Below are positions 9,225 to 18,019 of a stretch of 64,000 bases of DNA, one piece after another. The number at the start of each line of letters is the position of its first letter. Within the stretch, counting starts at the first letter, position 1. Source of the DNA: Spirochaetales bacterium (GTDB taxonomy: Bacteria > Spirochaetota > Spirochaetia > DSM-2461); assembly GCA_016936555.1 (NCBI GenBank), contig JAFGXR010000061.1, forward strand, positions 1-64,000. The letters are read 5' to 3'. The notes beneath the pieces were generated by a model, which saw only the letters and a list, made by a program, of their open reading frames with translations, was not told the origin of the DNA and did no database searches. The position numbers were made by a program, and so were the translations under genes.

Positions 9225-11269
9225 AAATCCCCGAAATCCTTATCTTCATAAGTCTCTTTCAATTCCTCTTCAGCCGGAGAGATTCTCATTTCGCTTTTCC
9301 CGGAGGGAAGTGTTTTTACGGATCCGGATCTTTCGAGAGCCGGTCTGCGGTTTTCCCTTATAGCACGGTCCCGCTGTACGGCCCTGTATTCCCGTTTCTT
9401 TCCCGTGTTGAAGAACTGGATCATCTCCAGAAGTGTCATAGCCTGTGAGGAGAGCTCCTCGGAAGTGGCGGCGAGCTCTTCCGAGGAGGCGGAGTTCTGC
9501 TGTATAACCTGATCGAGCTGCAGGATCGATGTGTTGATCTGTTCCACGCCGGTTCTCTGTTCGCTGCTGGCGGCACTGATCTCCTGGACAAGCTCGGCGG
9601 TCTTCTGAATATCGGGAACCAGTTTGGAGAGCAGATCCCCCGCCTGTTCGGCTATCTGAACCGACTCATTGGAAAGTCCGCTGATTTCTCCCGCGGCGAC
9701 GCCGCTCCTCTCCGCCAGTTTCCTGACTTCCGATGCGACGACGGCAAAACCTTTACCGTGATCTCCCGCCCTGGCCGCTTCGATGGCGGCGTTGAGAGCC
9801 AGAAGATTTGTCTGCCGGGCAATTTCCTCTATTATCGAGATCTTGTTCGCTATCTGTTTCATCGCCGTTACGGTCTTGGCAACCGATTCGCCGCTTTTGT
9901 TGGCATCATCCACGACCTTGCGGGCAATGCTTTCGGTCTGCATGGCATTATCGCTGTTCTGCTGAATATTGGCGCTCATCTGTTCCATGGAAGCCGAGAC
10001 TTCCTCGGCACCGGCGGCCTGTTCCGTCGCCCCCTGGGAGAGAAGCTGGGCACTCGAACTGATCTGATCGCTGCCCTGAGAAACGTTTTCAACCGATGTA
10101 ATGATGTTTTCCACAATCTCTTTCAGCTTGCCGTTCATATTGTCCATGGATGCGGCCAGCATGCCGATCTCATCGGAGCGGTTCTCGAAACCGGCGCGGT
10201 GAGTCAGATCTCCCCGGGCCAGATATTCGGCATGACTGGAAATCTGAACAATAGGTCTGGAGATGGATTTACTGTAGAAGAAAACGATCAGCCCCATAAG
10301 AATAAGAGCGGAGATTCCGATGACAACAACAATGATTACCATTTTGTTGAACGGCTTCATTATCTCCTCTTCCGGAACGGCGATAGTGAGAATCCACGGA
10401 TCGTCGATATACTTGATGAACATGGGCGCCGAAATATGCCAGAACCCCTCTTCCACCAGTACTTCATTGAACTTCTGCTCCCTTTTTTCATAAAAGGGGA
10501 AAGCTTCCGGGAGCGTCTTTCCCAGGAATTCCTTTTTATATCCGACGATCGTTCCCGCGGCAGTGGTCAGATAGGCGTAACTGCCTTCATATGGTTTGAC
10601 TTTTTCTATTTCCTCCTGATAGTAGGAGAGCTCTACGGAATAACCGATGACACCTATGCTTTTTCCCTGATAGACGAGAGCCCGGCACATACTGGTTTCA
10701 AAAGTCTGCCCTGTCTCCCCGCCGTAATCCCAGGCGTACGGTTCGGTCAGAACCATTTTCTGAGTCTTCATGGGATCGTTCCACCAACTGTCATAATCGC
10801 CGGGATCATAGGTAAGAACAGTCTGGTTTTCTTTTGTTCCTCTCAATCTCAGAACACTGAAGTTAAACCATTTATCATAGGGAGCGCCGGTGTTGCCGCG
10901 GTATTCGAAATTACTTAAATACCCCGGATAGATGATGCTCCACTGGTTGAATCCGAGAATATCATCGAAATCATCAAAATGATGATCCAGAAATTTACTG
11001 AAATAATCGGCATTATCCTCTACGGGGTTTTCTATGGCTGCCAGGAATATACCATGGAGACCCATGATTTTCGTAGCGATGGGATTCAGTTTATCCTGAT
11101 ACAGATAAGCCTGAGCTTCCGCCAGATTCTGCACTTTCTCTATGGTCTGGGCTTTGTAAATGGACGCCGTCTGGGACATGATGAAGAGAGCCAGTAGAAC
11201 CATCCCCGAACCGGCCAGAAGCGATGTGGCTAGAATCAGTTTCGCCCTGATTTTCAATCTGTTTAGCAT
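9221..11269 (-). CDS. Methyl-accepting chemotaxis protein with periplasmic Cache sensor
   Basis: A 682-residue chemoreceptor. Membrane helix 1 spans residues ~12-32, followed by a periplasmic double-Cache-like domain to ~310, helix 2 ([17 protein letters not shown]), a HAMP linker and a long coiled-coil signalling domain. The hairpin tip has the invariant stretch [20 protein letters not shown] and contacts CheA/CheW. Glu/Gln-rich helices supply methylation sites. No CheR-tether pentapeptide is seen at the C-terminus. The start ATG has AGGGAGAAAGG upstream, and a promoter lies 36 bases further back. The ligand is unknown. Confidence 0.93.
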   Translation of the reverse strand: MLNRLKIRAKLILATSLLAGSGMVLLALFIMSQTASIYKAQTIEKVQNLAEAQAYLYQDKLNPIATKIMGLHGIFLAAIENPVEDNADYFSKFLDHHFDDFDDILGFNQWSIIYPGYLSNFEYRGNTGAPYDKWFNFSVLRLRGTKENQTVLTYDPGDYDSWWNDPMKTQKMVLTEPYAWDYGGETGQTFETSMCRALVYQGKSIGVIGYSVELSYYQEEIEKVKPYEGSYAYLTTAAGTIVGYKKEFLGKTLPEAFPFYEKREQKFNEVLVEEGFWHISAPMFIKYIDDPWILTIAVPEEEIMKPFNKMVIIVVVIGISALILMGLIVFFYSKSISRPIVQISSHAEYLARGDLTHRAGFENRSDEIGMLAASMDNMNGKLKEIVENIITSVENVSQGSDQISSSAQLLSQGATEQAAGAEEVSASMEQMSANIQQNSDNAMQTESIARKVVDDANKSGESVAKTVTAMKQIANKISIIEEIARQTNLLALNAAIEAARAGDHGKGFAVVASEVRKLAERSGVAAGEISGLSNESVQIAEQAGDLLSKLVPDIQKTAELVQEISAASSEQRTGVEQINTSILQLDQVIQQNSASSEELAATSEELSSQAMTLLEMIQFFNTGKKREYRAVQRDRAIRENRRPALERSGSVKTLPSGKSEMRISPAEEELKETYEDKDFGDF

Positions 11270-11304
11270 ACCTTTCTCCCTGTTCAGAAAACCGTATAAT
11301 GCAA

Positions 11305-11333
11305 ATTCTAGTTTGCTGAAGGGCTCAGGTCAA
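11305..11333 (-). promoter_or_regulatory. Sigma-70-type promoter of the chemoreceptor gene
   Basis: Read on the minus strand, TTGACC (11333-11328) and TAGAAT (11310-11305) are separated by 17 bases. A leader of about 30 bases and an AGGGAGAAAGG ribosome site follow. No sigma-28 CCGATAA element is visible here. Confidence 0.6.
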
Positions 11334-11357
11334 AAAAAATCAGGATTATAGTGAACT

Positions 11358-11570
11358 TTACTTTTTCATATAGTTCTTTTTGATCCACTCTCTGTTGAGA
11401 AAAAGATGCAGAACCGTCATGCCGGCGAAGAGAAATCCGGGCAAAGCGTGCAGCGTTCCGTAAATACCCCGCTCCAGCCAGAAATCGTGGGTTATGGCCG
11501 TTATGACGATTAAAAGAAAATCAGCGGCCATAAGGGCATTGAGAATTTTCAGGGCTTTAGCTTTTTTCAT
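11358..11570 (-). CDS. Small membrane protein, DUF4405-like
   Basis: A 70-residue protein with two hydrophobic helices (ALMAADFLLIVITAITH and LPGFLFAGMTVLHLFL) and conserved-looking histidines at the helix ends (TLHALPG, VLHLFLNREWI). The layout resembles DUF4405-type small membrane proteins, some of which are thought to bind haem or act in respiratory complexes. The start has a GGAG-type site. It is encoded alone between the chemoreceptor and the glycerol-3-phosphate operon, on the opposite strand to the latter. The function is unknown. Confidence 0.65.
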   Translation of the reverse strand: MKKAKALKILNALMAADFLLIVITAITHDFWLERGIYGTLHALPGFLFAGMTVLHLFLNREWIKKNYMKK

Positions 11571-11667
11571 AATACACTCCTGTTTTTTTGTTTCTTTTCA
11601 ATATCTGTTTATGATTATAGAAGAGAAATACAAACTGATCATCTCTCTTTTTTTAGACAAACCTGAA

Positions 11668-11706
11668 TGATTGTTCTTGATCGTTTATGATTTTTTATGA
11701 TATACA
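11668..11706 (+). promoter_or_regulatory. Promoter of the glp-type operon overlapped by four 10-bp phased TGAT repeats
   Basis: TGAT occurs at 11668, 11678, 11688 and 11698, exactly one helical turn apart. The last two lie within the repeated octamer TTTATGAT, which also occurs once at 11608-11615. A candidate promoter, TTGATC (11677-11682), 18 bases, TATACA (11701-11706), is overlapped by the repeats. This geometry fits repression by a regulator that reads direct repeats on one face of DNA. DeoR-family GlpR proteins are plausible candidates, but none is encoded in the window. Confidence 0.5.
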
Positions 11707-11757
11707 TAGAGCAATAAAAGAAAATTAACGGTCCTGATAGATCAAAAAGGGGTTAAT

Positions 11758-13218
11758 ATGGCCGATATATATGATGTAGCGATCATCGGAGCGGGAGTCA
11801 TCGGTTCCGCTATTGCCAGAAAGCTTTCATCCTACAATTTAAAAACCGCATTGCTCGAGAAAGAGTGCGATGTGAGTTTCGGCGTGTCTAAAGCCAATTC
11901 GGGAATCATTCACGGTGGATTTCATCACGATTCGGCGACTCTCAAATCCCGTCTGGAAGTCAAGGGGAACCTGATGTTCGATCAGCTGAAGGATGAGCTG
12001 CATTTTCCCTTTAACCGCTGCGGGATTCTCGTAGCCGCTTTCAGCGGCGATGAAATGAGGACGGTGGAAAAACTCTATCAGAACGGGTTAGGCAACAAGG
12101 CGATCGGCATTGAACTCTGCAACCACGAACGGATGATCAGTCTCGAACCGAAGCTGAACCGCGATGTCGTCGGCGGGCTCTATGCCCCGGGAGGAGGCAT
12201 AATCGAACCGTACCGTTTCGTATTCTCCCTGGTCGAATCGGCAAAGAAAAACGGAGTCGAAGTTCTGACGAAGTTCGAGGTCGCGGAAAGTGAAGAGAAA
12301 AATGACTGCTATATTCTGAAAAGCGCCGACGGACGATCGCTGAAAGCAAAATGGGTGGTCAATGCGGCAGGACTGTACAGCGATGAAATATCCCGGATCT
12401 TCGGGGCCGAATCCTTTACCATTACACCGCGGAAAGGAGAGGAATTTCTACTGGACCGCAATGCCACAGCTTACACGAGCAAGGTCATATTCCCGGCGCC
12501 GAGTCATGTTTCCAAAGGGATGCTCGTTATCCCCACAGCCGAGGGAACAACCATGGTCGGGCCGACAGCCCAGATGGTCGATGACAAACAGGACGCCTCC
12601 ACGTCGAAAGCCAATTTTCAGGCTATATTCTCCAGCGCCAGGCGGCTCGTTCCCGCTGTTTCCGAAAGGGACATCATTACATCTTTTACGGGGCTCCGCC
12701 CCACAATGGAAGGGGACGATTTCTATATAGAAGCTTCTAAAATCAAACCCCGCTTTATACAGGTTGCGGGGATCCAGTCCCCGGGACTGACGGCGGCGCC
12801 GGCCATAGCCGATTACGTGAAGGACATCCTGAAAGTCGAAGGACTCGCCCTTTCGGAAAAACCGGACTTCGATCCCTATATAGAAGATGTACCCCGTTTC
12901 CGGAACAGTTCAAAAGAGGAGCTGGATGCCCTGATAGCGGAAAATCCCGCATACGGAGAAGTTATCTGCCGGTGCGAGAATATTTCCGAAGCGGAGATCG
13001 TCGCGGCGGTCCGTCAGGGTCATGATACGCTCGATGGTGTTAAATTCTATACGAGAGCCATGATGGGGCGGTGCCAGGGAGGTTTCTGCACCCATAAGAT
13101 TATGAAAATCATCTGCCGGGAAACGGGAAAATCCATGGATGAGCTGACCAAAAGAGGCGGCGGCAGCTGGCTGGTCCATAAAAAAGTGGGAGATTACGCC
13201 CTGGAGGACAGAGCATGA
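11758..13218 (+). CDS. glpA: FAD-dependent glycerol-3-phosphate dehydrogenase-like subunit with BFD-type [2Fe-2S] domain (GlpA-like)
   Basis: A 486-residue protein. Residues 1-~360 form a DAO-type flavoprotein with the FAD site AIIGAGVIGSAIAR near the N-terminus and GIIHGGFHHD. The C-terminal ~120 residues contain a BFD-like [2Fe-2S] motif (ICRCEN, then GRCQGGFC). This is the layout of anaerobic GlpA-type dehydrogenases, which oxidise glycerol-3-phosphate to dihydroxyacetone phosphate. Its stop overlaps the start of the next gene by four bases. An equivalent role on another 2-hydroxy acid cannot be excluded. No glycerol kinase or facilitator gene lies nearby. Confidence 0.82.
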   Translation: MADIYDVAIIGAGVIGSAIARKLSSYNLKTALLEKECDVSFGVSKANSGIIHGGFHHDSATLKSRLEVKGNLMFDQLKDELHFPFNRCGILVAAFSGDEMRTVEKLYQNGLGNKAIGIELCNHERMISLEPKLNRDVVGGLYAPGGGIIEPYRFVFSLVESAKKNGVEVLTKFEVAESEEKNDCYILKSADGRSLKAKWVVNAAGLYSDEISRIFGAESFTITPRKGEEFLLDRNATAYTSKVIFPAPSHVSKGMLVIPTAEGTTMVGPTAQMVDDKQDASTSKANFQAIFSSARRLVPAVSERDIITSFTGLRPTMEGDDFYIEASKIKPRFIQVAGIQSPGLTAAPAIADYVKDILKVEGLALSEKPDFDPYIEDVPRFRNSSKEELDALIAENPAYGEVICRCENISEAEIVAAVRQGHDTLDGVKFYTRAMMGRCQGGFCTHKIMKIICRETGKSMDELTKRGGGSWLVHKKVGDYALEDRA

Positions 13219-14474
13219 AAACTATCGAAAAAGACGTGCTGGTAATCGGAGGAGGTTCGGCCGGAATGGCGGCGGCCGCAGAGATCCGGGAGAGGAACCA
13301 TTCGGTCGCTATTGTGGAAAGGGACAATATTCTGGGTGGGATTCTCAATCAGTGCATTCACAACGGATTCGGACTGCACCGATTTAAAGAAGAGCTGACC
13401 GGACCGGAATATGCCGAGCGCTATGCCGAAATCATTGAAGCGTCGGATATGGAAGTCTTTACGGGGACAACCGTAACGGAAATTGAGAAACGCGATGAGG
13501 GGAAGACCGTTTACGCCTATTCGGCCCGCCACGGCATGCTGGTTTTCCAGGTCAAAGCTGTGGTGCTGGCCATGGGATGCCGCGAGAGAAATAGAGGCAA
13601 TATAGGCACCCCCGGAACCAGGCCTGCGGGAGTCTATACGGCGGGGCTGGCCCAGCGGCTGGTCAATATGGAGGGGCTGATGCCCGGTTCCAAATGCGTG
13701 ATTGTCGGGTCGGGAGATATCGGCCTGATTATGGCCAGACGAATGTCCTGGGTCGGTGCCGACGTCAAAGCCGTGGTGGAAATACAGCCCTATCCCGCCG
13801 GGCTGACGAGAAATATCGTTCAGTGCCTCAATGACTTCAACATTCCCCTGCACCTCTCTCATGTTGTCTCGAAGATTCACGGGAAAGACAGAGTCGAGGG
13901 GATCGATATAACACCGCTGAGGGACGGGATTGAAGTGACGGAAGAGACATTCCATATCGAATGCGACACCCTTCTGCTATCGGTCGGATTGATTCCCGAC
14001 AATGAAATCGCCCGGAAAGCCGGTATCGACATCAATCGGGAAACAAACGGCCCTCTGGTGGACAGCAGCCTTATGACCAGTGTCGAAGGCATTTTCGCCT
14101 GCGGCAATGTCCTTCATGTCCACGACCTGGTCGATTATGTCAGCGAAGAGTCTCACCGCTGCGGCGCCTTTGTCAGCGATTACCTGGAACATCAAAGTGA
14201 AACCAAACAGTTTAAAATGGTTTCGGGGAGCAATCTCAAATACGTTATCCCCAATCAGTTCAGGGCCGACAGGGATAACCACTTTTATATGCGGAGCCTG
14301 ATTGTGAGGAACCACGCCGAACTGGTTCTGACACTGGACGGAAAAGAACTGGGGCGGAAAAAACTCCGCCATATTCAGCCTTCGGAAATGATCAGCTTTA
14401 CACTGAAGGAAAAGGATCTGGACAAGGCGGCTTTAGACGACAACAGCACGCTGGAAATCAGTCTTGTCGGCTAA
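13215..14474 (+). CDS. NAD(P)/FAD-dependent oxidoreductase, GlpB-like partner
   Basis: A 419-residue pyridine-nucleotide-disulfide-oxidoreductase-type protein with two Rossmann sites: VLVIGGGSAGMAAAAE near the N-terminus and VIVGSGDIGLIMARRM in the middle. GIFACGNVLHVHDLVDYV near residue 300 is the second FAD contact. In clostridia and Thermotoga this type always sits between the GlpA-like protein and a DUF1667 protein, where it is thought to pass electrons from glycerol-3-phosphate to NAD(P) or a carrier. Overlap with both flanking reading frames supports a three-subunit complex. The gene order, not biochemistry, drives this assignment. Confidence 0.78.
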   Translation: MKTIEKDVLVIGGGSAGMAAAAEIRERNHSVAIVERDNILGGILNQCIHNGFGLHRFKEELTGPEYAERYAEIIEASDMEVFTGTTVTEIEKRDEGKTVYAYSARHGMLVFQVKAVVLAMGCRERNRGNIGTPGTRPAGVYTAGLAQRLVNMEGLMPGSKCVIVGSGDIGLIMARRMSWVGADVKAVVEIQPYPAGLTRNIVQCLNDFNIPLHLSHVVSKIHGKDRVEGIDITPLRDGIEVTEETFHIECDTLLLSVGLIPDNEIARKAGIDINRETNGPLVDSSLMTSVEGIFACGNVLHVHDLVDYVSEESHRCGAFVSDYLEHQSETKQFKMVSGSNLKYVIPNQFRADRDNHFYMRSLIVRNHAELVLTLDGKELGRKKLRHIQPSEMISFTLKEKDLDKAALDDNSTLEISLVG

Positions 14475-14489
14475 AGGGAGTAAGATAAA

Positions 14490-14846
14490 ATGACAAAAGA
14501 GTTAATCTGTATCAGCTGCCCCATAGGGTGCCATCTCGAAGTGACGCAGAAAGGCGATGAAATAACCGTTCGCAACAACAAATGCTCCCGCGGTGAAATC
14601 TACGGGAAAGAGGAGCTTCTGGCCCCGAAGCGGGTCGTGACAGCAACCTGTCCTGTGAAATCGGATCTCATGTTGAGAATACCGGTAAAAACGACAGAAG
14701 CCATACCCGTAGAGCTTATAAACCGACTTCTGGAAGAGCTTTACAAAAGGGAAGTATCGGCACCGGTCAGAAGAGGCGACATCATTCTGGAGAATTTCAT
14801 GGATTCGGGAATTGATGTCGTTTCGACGAAGACTCTGTCCGGCTAG
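14490..14846 (+). CDS. DUF1667 protein, probable third subunit of the glycerol-3-phosphate oxidoreductase
   Basis: A 118-residue protein with cysteines CISCPIGC at the N-terminus, NNKCSRGE at residue ~32 and TATCPVKS at ~52. These are the spaced cysteines of the DUF1667 family and may hold zinc or an iron-sulfur cluster. The family is found almost only behind GlpA/GlpB-like pairs, as here. A ribosome site AAAGGGAG precedes the start. The stop codon is shared in part with the stop of the cyclase gene on the opposite strand. Confidence 0.8.
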   Translation: MTKELICISCPIGCHLEVTQKGDEITVRNNKCSRGEIYGKEELLAPKRVVTATCPVKSDLMLRIPVKTTEAIPVELINRLLEELYKREVSAPVRRGDIILENFMDSGIDVVSTKTLSG

Positions 14847-15490
14847 GATTTATCTTCAACCGCGGCGACGGCCCGTACCGGGGACCCGTCGGCCGACCGG
14901 ATCTTCAGAGGAAAGGCGGAAAAAGTAAAACCGTATTCGGGAAGACGGTCCAGGTTTGTCAGGTTTTCCACAATGACAAAATTTTTGTGAAGAAGTTTCC
15001 TGTGAACGACGAAATCGGTGGTTTCAACCGGATCGACCGATATGGCATCGATTCCCAGCCCCTTGAGAGGGACCTTGCTCAGCCAGAGTGCCGCCTGTTC
15101 CGTCAGAACCGGAAAGTCCCGGAAGTACTTTTCCGTTCCCCAATAGCGGTCCCAGCCCGTGCGGATCAGAAGGAAATCACAGTGCTCAAGGAGAGGCTCT
15201 ATCCCCGTCAGATCGGCGATTTCGATAGCGGGGCGGCTCTTTCCGGAAAAATCGAAGAGACAGGCCCGTCCGGAAAACTTATCGACGGGAAAGTCATCAA
15301 GAGCCGCCCGGCCTTCCAGAAGATGGGCCGGCGCGTCCATATGGGTGCCCGTATGGGAGAACATGGTGATTTTCTTTTCGGCGAAACCGTCTTTCTCTAT
15401 GGTGTTCCCTGCGAGAAAGACCGGCTCTTCCGTGCCGGGATAAACGGGCATATCTTCGCTGAGCGTATGGGTCAGGTCTATAAAAGTCAT
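14843..15490 (-). CDS. Cyclase family / kynurenine formamidase-like metal hydrolase
   Basis: A 215-residue protein from the ATG at 15490, which has GGAGAG seven bases upstream. Its metal-binding signature HTGTHMDAPAH at residues ~45-55 defines the cyclase (KynB-like) family of Zn or Mn amidohydrolases. The opening FIDLTHTLSEDMPVYPG is also typical. The substrate cannot be read from sequence. The start overlaps the stop of the YesN-type regulator by four bases (ATGA), so it is the last gene of the binding protein / kinase / regulator operon. That suggests a role in the same sugar or sugar-acid pathway rather than in tryptophan breakdown. Confidence 0.8.
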   Translation of the reverse strand: MTFIDLTHTLSEDMPVYPGTEEPVFLAGNTIEKDGFAEKKITMFSHTGTHMDAPAHLLEGRAALDDFPVDKFSGRACLFDFSGKSRPAIEIADLTGIEPLLEHCDFLLIRTGWDRYWGTEKYFRDFPVLTEQAALWLSKVPLKGLGIDAISVDPVETTDFVVHRKLLHKNFVIVENLTNLDRLPEYGFTFSAFPLKIRSADGSPVRAVAAVEDKS

Positions 15491-16305
15491 GATCTCTCCT
15501 TTTTTGCCGCGGCCTGTCCCTTCCGGAATTCCTGGGCGGTACACTTGTAAGTTTTTCTGAAAATTCGGGAAAAATAATTGGCATCCTGAAAGCCGATAAT
15601 CCGGGCGATATCGCCGATCGCCAGTTCCCTGTGATTAAGAAGAAGGTCTTCCGCTTTGGCAAAACGGAGTTCGTTCAGATAGCGGTTGAATCCCTTTCCC
15701 ACCTCTTTTTTAAAGAGTTCTGAAAAATACGACACATTGAGAACCAGGACATCGCACATTTCATTGAGCGAGAGGGGGCGGCTGAAATTTTCGTGGATAT
15801 ATTTGAGCGCCGCCCTTATTTTCTCGTTTTCGATCAGGGGGAACTCCTCTTCGGACGGCATGGGATATTCCGTCGTCAGCCGTTTGACCTGTCTCTCCAG
15901 AACCGCGGTTCCCTCCTGCTCCATACGCCTCTTCCGGAGCCGTTCGATGGCCTTCCCGATAGCCTTCTCAAGCTCTTCCTTTTCAACGGGCTTCAGAAGG
16001 AAATCGCTCACACCCGATTTAATGGCTTTTTGTGCGTATTCGAAATTATCGAACCCGGAAATAATAATAATCTCCGCTTTGGGCAGAAGTATTCTGATAT
16101 TCTCAATCAGTTCGAGGCCGGAGAGGACCGGCATTCTGATATCGGTCAGAATGATATCGGGGCGGGTCCGTTTAACCAGATCAAGACCTTCCCGGCCGTC
16201 TTCCGCTTCACCGGTCACCTGCAGGGAATAGCGTTCAAGGGGGAGCAGCTTGCGGATCAGCTCACGGATCCACTTCTCATCATCAATAATGGCGACATCA
16301 AACAT
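15487..16305 (-). CDS. Response regulator, YesN/AraC type
   Basis: A 272-residue protein with an N-terminal receiver domain: acidic pair DDE at residues 8-10, phospho-acceptor Asp55 in LTDIRMP, and a Lys in LLKPVEKEELE. A linker and a C-terminal AraC-type double helix-turn-helix (residues ~165-265) with YFSELFKKEVGKGFN and IIGFQDANYFSRIFRK complete it. It is the DNA-binding partner of the YesM-type kinase encoded immediately upstream with an eight-base overlap. The likely targets are the divergent sugar ABC genes at 19465-22559. Confidence 0.92.
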   Translation of the reverse strand: MFDVAIIDDEKWIRELIRKLLPLERYSLQVTGEAEDGREGLDLVKRTRPDIILTDIRMPVLSGLELIENIRILLPKAEIIIISGFDNFEYAQKAIKSGVSDFLLKPVEKEELEKAIGKAIERLRKRRMEQEGTAVLERQVKRLTTEYPMPSEEEFPLIENEKIRAALKYIHENFSRPLSLNEMCDVLVLNVSYFSELFKKEVGKGFNRYLNELRFAKAEDLLLNHRELAIGDIARIIGFQDANYFSRIFRKTYKCTAQEFRKGQAAAKKERS

Positions 16306-18019
16306 GTTCTTCCTCTCTGGAAAAAGGTATTTTAATGGTAAATTTTGTCCACAGATTTTTCTCGCTTTCAGCGGTCAGACCGTAACTGTTCCCGTAGAGC
16401 AGCTTGAGTCTCAGATTCACGTTATCCAGCCCGTGGGCCTGTTTGATACTGCTCAGCCTCGGATCCACAGCGAATCGTTCATTCATTTCCACAAGGGTCC
16501 CGCCATCGATTCCCGGTCCGTTATCCAGAATGGCGATGAGGAGAGAATCACTCTCTTTCCGGGCGTTGATCTTCAGAAATCCCCCCTTCCCTCTCAATTC
16601 CAGACCGTACTTGAAGGCATTTTCAATAACAGGCTGGAGAATAAACCGTGTTATCCGGACTTTCTGATACTCTTCGGGAATATCGATTTCCACGGCGATA
16701 CGGTCGCCGAAACGGAACTTCTGAATCTGAAGATAATTGTGGAGATACTCGATTTCGCTTCCCAGATCGGTGTTTTCGCTGAGGTTCCCCACGTTGTACC
16801 GGAAAAGACGGGATAAAGCCAGGGTCATTCCGGAAATATCCTCATTGCCTTCCGAAAGAGCCAATCCCCTGATAACATCAAGGGTGTTATAGAGGAAATG
16901 GGGATTGATCTGAGCCTGAAGGGCGTGAAACTTCGCTTCAGCCGACTCGTTTTCCTTGGCCACGACAGTTTCGATCAGTTCGTTGACCTCGCTGACCATG
17001 GTCTGAAACCGGGTAATGAGAAAGGACAATTCCTTGTATTTCGTCGAGGGATAGTGAGGCGAAAAATCCCCCCGACCCACCTGCTGCATTCCCAGATAAA
17101 GCTGATGAAGCGGTTTCGTAATGGTCCGGGACAATATAAGAGCCACGATCAGGCTGGCCAGAACGATGAGTGAAATGATTATAGTCGTCCCGACAATGGC
17201 CGAATTGAAACGGCTCAGGATTCTGTCTTTCCGGACAAATGCGTGAAGATCGATCTTTCCGGGACGGATTTCCTCGACAATTTCCAGTCCTTCGTTCCGG
17301 TTCTCTTCCGGCAGCTCCTGATAGAGACTGTTTTCCAGAAGAATCCCCTCTTCGGCAATGTTTTTCAGATACATGGGTATCGGCTCTTCCGTGGAGGGGA
17401 TTTCAACAAAATCGCTGAAAGCCGTCGTCTCGATATCAATCAGGATCAGCACTTTCGCGCCCTGTTTCATGGGAAGTTCAAAGACCTGCAGGAAGGACAT
17501 GACCGAATCGTATTCGTCGCGCACGACCGCCACGTTGTACTGGGCCGCGTGAATCCCCGTGAATACTTCCTCCTTTCCCGATATCCAGGCTCTGCGGATC
17601 CACTCCCTGTCGAGAAGCAGATTGGCCCGGATCCCGTTCCGCGAACTGACCACATACCCCGACTCGAAAACGACATAAATCCCGTTTATATAGTGGTTGG
17701 CGTTATCGATGACATAGAGATACTCGAACAAATCCTTCAATTTGACGATCTGCTCTTTCTGCAGGGCGCTGTCCAGTGTTATGGGAATATAATCTGTCAG
17801 AATCTTTCCCAATGTGGCTCTCTGGGCTATTTTTACGCTATCGAAAATATTGAGGAGACTCTTCTCCCGCTGTTTGATCAAAGCTTTCTGATAGGAAACC
17901 ACATCATTGTCGATGATGTTTTTCACATTGCTGATATAAAGCAGGGTAATCAGGGCGAAAGGAATGATGATCGCCAGGGAGAGGAGAAATATCAGGTCTT
18001 TTCTGATGGTTCTATTCAT
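16298..18019 (-). CDS. Sensor histidine kinase, YesM type
   Basis: A 573-residue membrane kinase. Helix 1 is at residues ~9-29, followed by a ~240-residue extracytoplasmic sensor, helix 2 at ~274-297 (IIISLIVLASLIVALIL), a HAMP linker, and a His_kinase domain with His374 in QINPHFLYNTLD. The C-terminal ATPase domain contains NAFKYG and NGPGID. This family senses carbohydrate availability together with a YesN-type regulator. The 5' end overlaps the binding-protein gene by eight bases, an unusual coupling. It suggests the binding protein presents a ligand to the periplasmic sensor; that link is inference. Confidence 0.93.
   Translation of the reverse strand: MNRTIRKDLIFLLSLAIIIPFALITLLYISNVKNIIDNDVVSYQKALIKQREKSLLNIFDSVKIAQRATLGKILTDYIPITLDSALQKEQIVKLKDLFEYLYVIDNANHYINGIYVVFESGYVVSSRNGIRANLLLDREWIRRAWISGKEEVFTGIHAAQYNVAVVRDEYDSVMSFLQVFELPMKQGAKVLILIDIETTAFSDFVEIPSTEEPIPMYLKNIAEEGILLENSLYQELPEENRNEGLEIVEEIRPGKIDLHAFVRKDRILSRFNSAIVGTTIIISLIVLASLIVALILSRTITKPLHQLYLGMQQVGRGDFSPHYPSTKYKELSFLITRFQTMVSEVNELIETVVAKENESAEAKFHALQAQINPHFLYNTLDVIRGLALSEGNEDISGMTLALSRLFRYNVGNLSENTDLGSEIEYLHNYLQIQKFRFGDRIAVEIDIPEEYQKVRITRFILQPVIENAFKYGLELRGKGGFLKINARKESDSLLIAILDNGPGIDGGTLVEMNERFAVDPRLSSIKQAHGLDNVNLRLKLLYGNSYGLTAESEKNLWTKFTIKIPFSREEEHV

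Noticed and set aside
9758-10918. Plus-strand frame opposite the chemoreceptor
   Set aside because: No start signal and no family features; the chemoreceptor frame is unambiguous.
11608-11701. CRISPR-like reading of the TTTATGAT repeats
   Set aside because: Units are only 8-10 bases, not separated by spacers of typical size, and overlap a promoter; operator is the better explanation.
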